Origin: RFQD01 sp049314515
Lineage (GTDB): Bacteria > Actinomycetota > Actinomycetes > Actinomycetales > Microbacteriaceae
Direction: 5' to 3'
NCBI GenBank assembly: GCA_049314515.1
Contig: JBMOEY010000083.1
Coordinates: 1 to 6,352 of the forward strand
DNA: 6,352 bases
A model generated the notes under the pieces. That model had not been told where the DNA came from, ran no database searches, and was given only the letters and a program-made list of their open reading frames with translations. Numbering within the stretch: position 1 is the first letter of the stretch; each line of letters begins with the position of its first letter. The translations under genes and the position numbers were made by a program. Below are positions 5,545 through 6,352 of this stretch, piece by piece.

Positions 5545-6352
5545 TCACGCAGTGCCAGCCGTGCGGGGCTGGGTCGGAAAGTTTCCCACCTCGTCCTGTT
5601 GCGCGACGAGCAGCGCGTAGAGGCCCTTCTTCTTAAGCAGCTGCGCGTGGGTTCCTTGCTCGGTCACGCGCCCGCCATCGATGACGTAGATCACGTCAGC
5701 ATGGACCACAGTGGACAGTCGGTGCGCGATTGCGATGGTCGTGCGATTTCGCGTCGCCTTGTCGAGCGTCTTTTGTACGATGCGCTCAGAAACCGAGTCA
5801 AGCGAGCTGGTTGCCTCATCCAAGATCAGCACGCTGGGGTCTTTGAGCAGAACGCGCGCAATCGCCACGCGTTGTTTCTCACCACCACTGAGTCGGTACC
5901 CTCGCTCACCAACCAAGGTGTCGTAGCCCAGGGGGAACGTGGCAATGGTGTCGTGGATGTTCGCCGCTTTCGCCACCTTGATGAGTTCCTCGTCCGTGGC
6001 ATCTGGCTTCGCGTAACGCAGGTTCTCCGCAATCGTGGCGTGAAAGAGATACGTCTCTTGACTGACGATGCCGATGTTCGAGATCAGTGAGTCAGCGGTC
6101 AGTTCGCGCACGTCGGTGCCCGCAAACAGCACCCGGCCAGATTCCACGTCGAAGAACCGCGGGACCAAATACGAGAGCGTGGTCTTACCCGAACCCGACG
6201 GGCCGACGAACGCAACGAACTGGCCAGGTTCTACGGTCAATGAGACGTCAGACAGCGTGGGGCGCTCATCGGCGCCAGCACCCGGATACTTGAAGGTCAC
6301 GCGGTCGAACTCGATTCGGCCAACCTTTGCAGAATCGACTGATTTTGCATCC
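5545..6352 (-). CDS. ABC exporter, ATP-binding half; 5' end beyond the window
   Basis: 268 C-terminal residues are visible and the frame is open through the window edge, so the membrane-spanning part is presumably upstream. The nucleotide-binding domain is complete: A-loop Tyr in FKYPG (visible residue 22), Walker A GPSGSGKT at 50-57, Q-loop VSQETYLF with Gln98, signature LSGGEKQR at 154-161, Walker B LILDEATSSLD with catalytic Glu179, and H-loop AHRLST with His210. The sequence following Walker A and the GERGYRLSGGEKQR block are typical of MsbA/LmrA-like exporters with fused membrane and ATPase domains. Such proteins work as dimers in the inner membrane and export lipids, drugs or peptides. 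The substrate cannot be told from the ATPase half. The in-frame GTG at 6300 would begin in mid-domain, losing the first conserved strand, so it is not the start. The next gene begins 16 nt after its stop, allowing co-transcription. Confidence 0.96.
   Translation of the reverse strand, partial: DAKSVDSAKVGRIEFDRVTFKYPGAGADERPTLSDVSLTVEPGQFVAFVGPSGSGKTTLSYLVPRFFDVESGRVLFAGTDVRELTADSLISNIGIVSQETYLFHATIAENLRYAKPDATDEELIKVAKAANIHDTIATFPLGYDTLVGERGYRLSGGEKQRVAIARVLLKDPSVLILDEATSSLDSVSERIVQKTLDKATRNRTTIAIAHRLSTVVHADVIYVIDGGRVTEQGTHAQLLKKKGLYALLVAQQDEVGNFPTQPRTAGTA
5555..5572 (-). terminator. GC-rich 6-bp hairpin at the 3' end of the ABC exporter gene
   Basis: CCAGCC (5555-5560) and GGCTGG (5567-5572) form a perfect 6-bp stem with a 6-nt loop, a few codons before the exporter stop. 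No U-run follows. It might reduce read-through into the ubiquitin-like gene, or be a by-product of the Pro/Ala/Gly-rich C-terminal codons. Confidence 0.2.

Noticed and set aside
5545..6300. ABC protein as a complete short ATPase starting at GTG 6300
   Set aside because: The frame is open to the window edge and the residues before 6300 (RIEFDRV) are the usual first strand of exporter ATPase domains, so the gene continues upstream.

Overview
All the coding in this window lies on the minus strand. The genes, read in transcription order from the high-coordinate end, are: the C-terminal nucleotide-binding half of an ABC exporter (5' end off the window), a secreted cell-surface protein with a ubiquitin-like domain, a 45-residue acidic protein, tlyA (rRNA methyltransferase), nadK (NAD kinase), recN (DNA-repair ATPase) and pyrG (CTP synthase, 3' end off the window). 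The tlyA-nadK-recN-pyrG order, moderately high GC, GTG starts and an ATGA stop/start junction point to an actinobacterium. Microbacteriaceae or a close relative is my best guess; the sequence alone does not settle the genus.

Region 1 (about 4618 to 1) is a compact housekeeping operon. The small ORF overlaps tlyA by 8 nt, tlyA overlaps nadK by 4 nt, nadK and recN are 1 nt apart, and recN and pyrG are 6 nt apart. It begins with what looks like a leaderless promoter: a TAAGAT -10 box exactly 6 nt before the ATG at 4755. The products serve ribosome modification, NADP supply, double-strand-break repair and CTP synthesis. They share an operon rather than one pathway.

Region 2 (4800 to 6352) holds the ABC exporter and, 16 nt downstream, the most interesting gene. 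Its product has a signal peptide whose predicted cleavage site leaves a mature N-terminus coinciding with residue 1 of a ubiquitin fold. Seventy residues align without gaps to human ubiquitin with 26 identities (37%), including an identical seven-residue run LSDYNIQ. A putative immunoglobulin-like domain and a classical LPDTG / hydrophobic / RRRR cell-wall sorting signal follow. There is no C-terminal diglycine, so it looks like a displayed ubiquitin-like module rather than a conjugated modifier. This stretch has lower GC (49% by hand count over 5221-5400) than three sampled lines of neighbouring genes (55-62%). A hairpin around its stop codon separates it from the housekeeping operon.

No RNA genes, CRISPR arrays, insertion sequences or long repeats were seen, and there is no gene-free stretch longer than about 50 bases.
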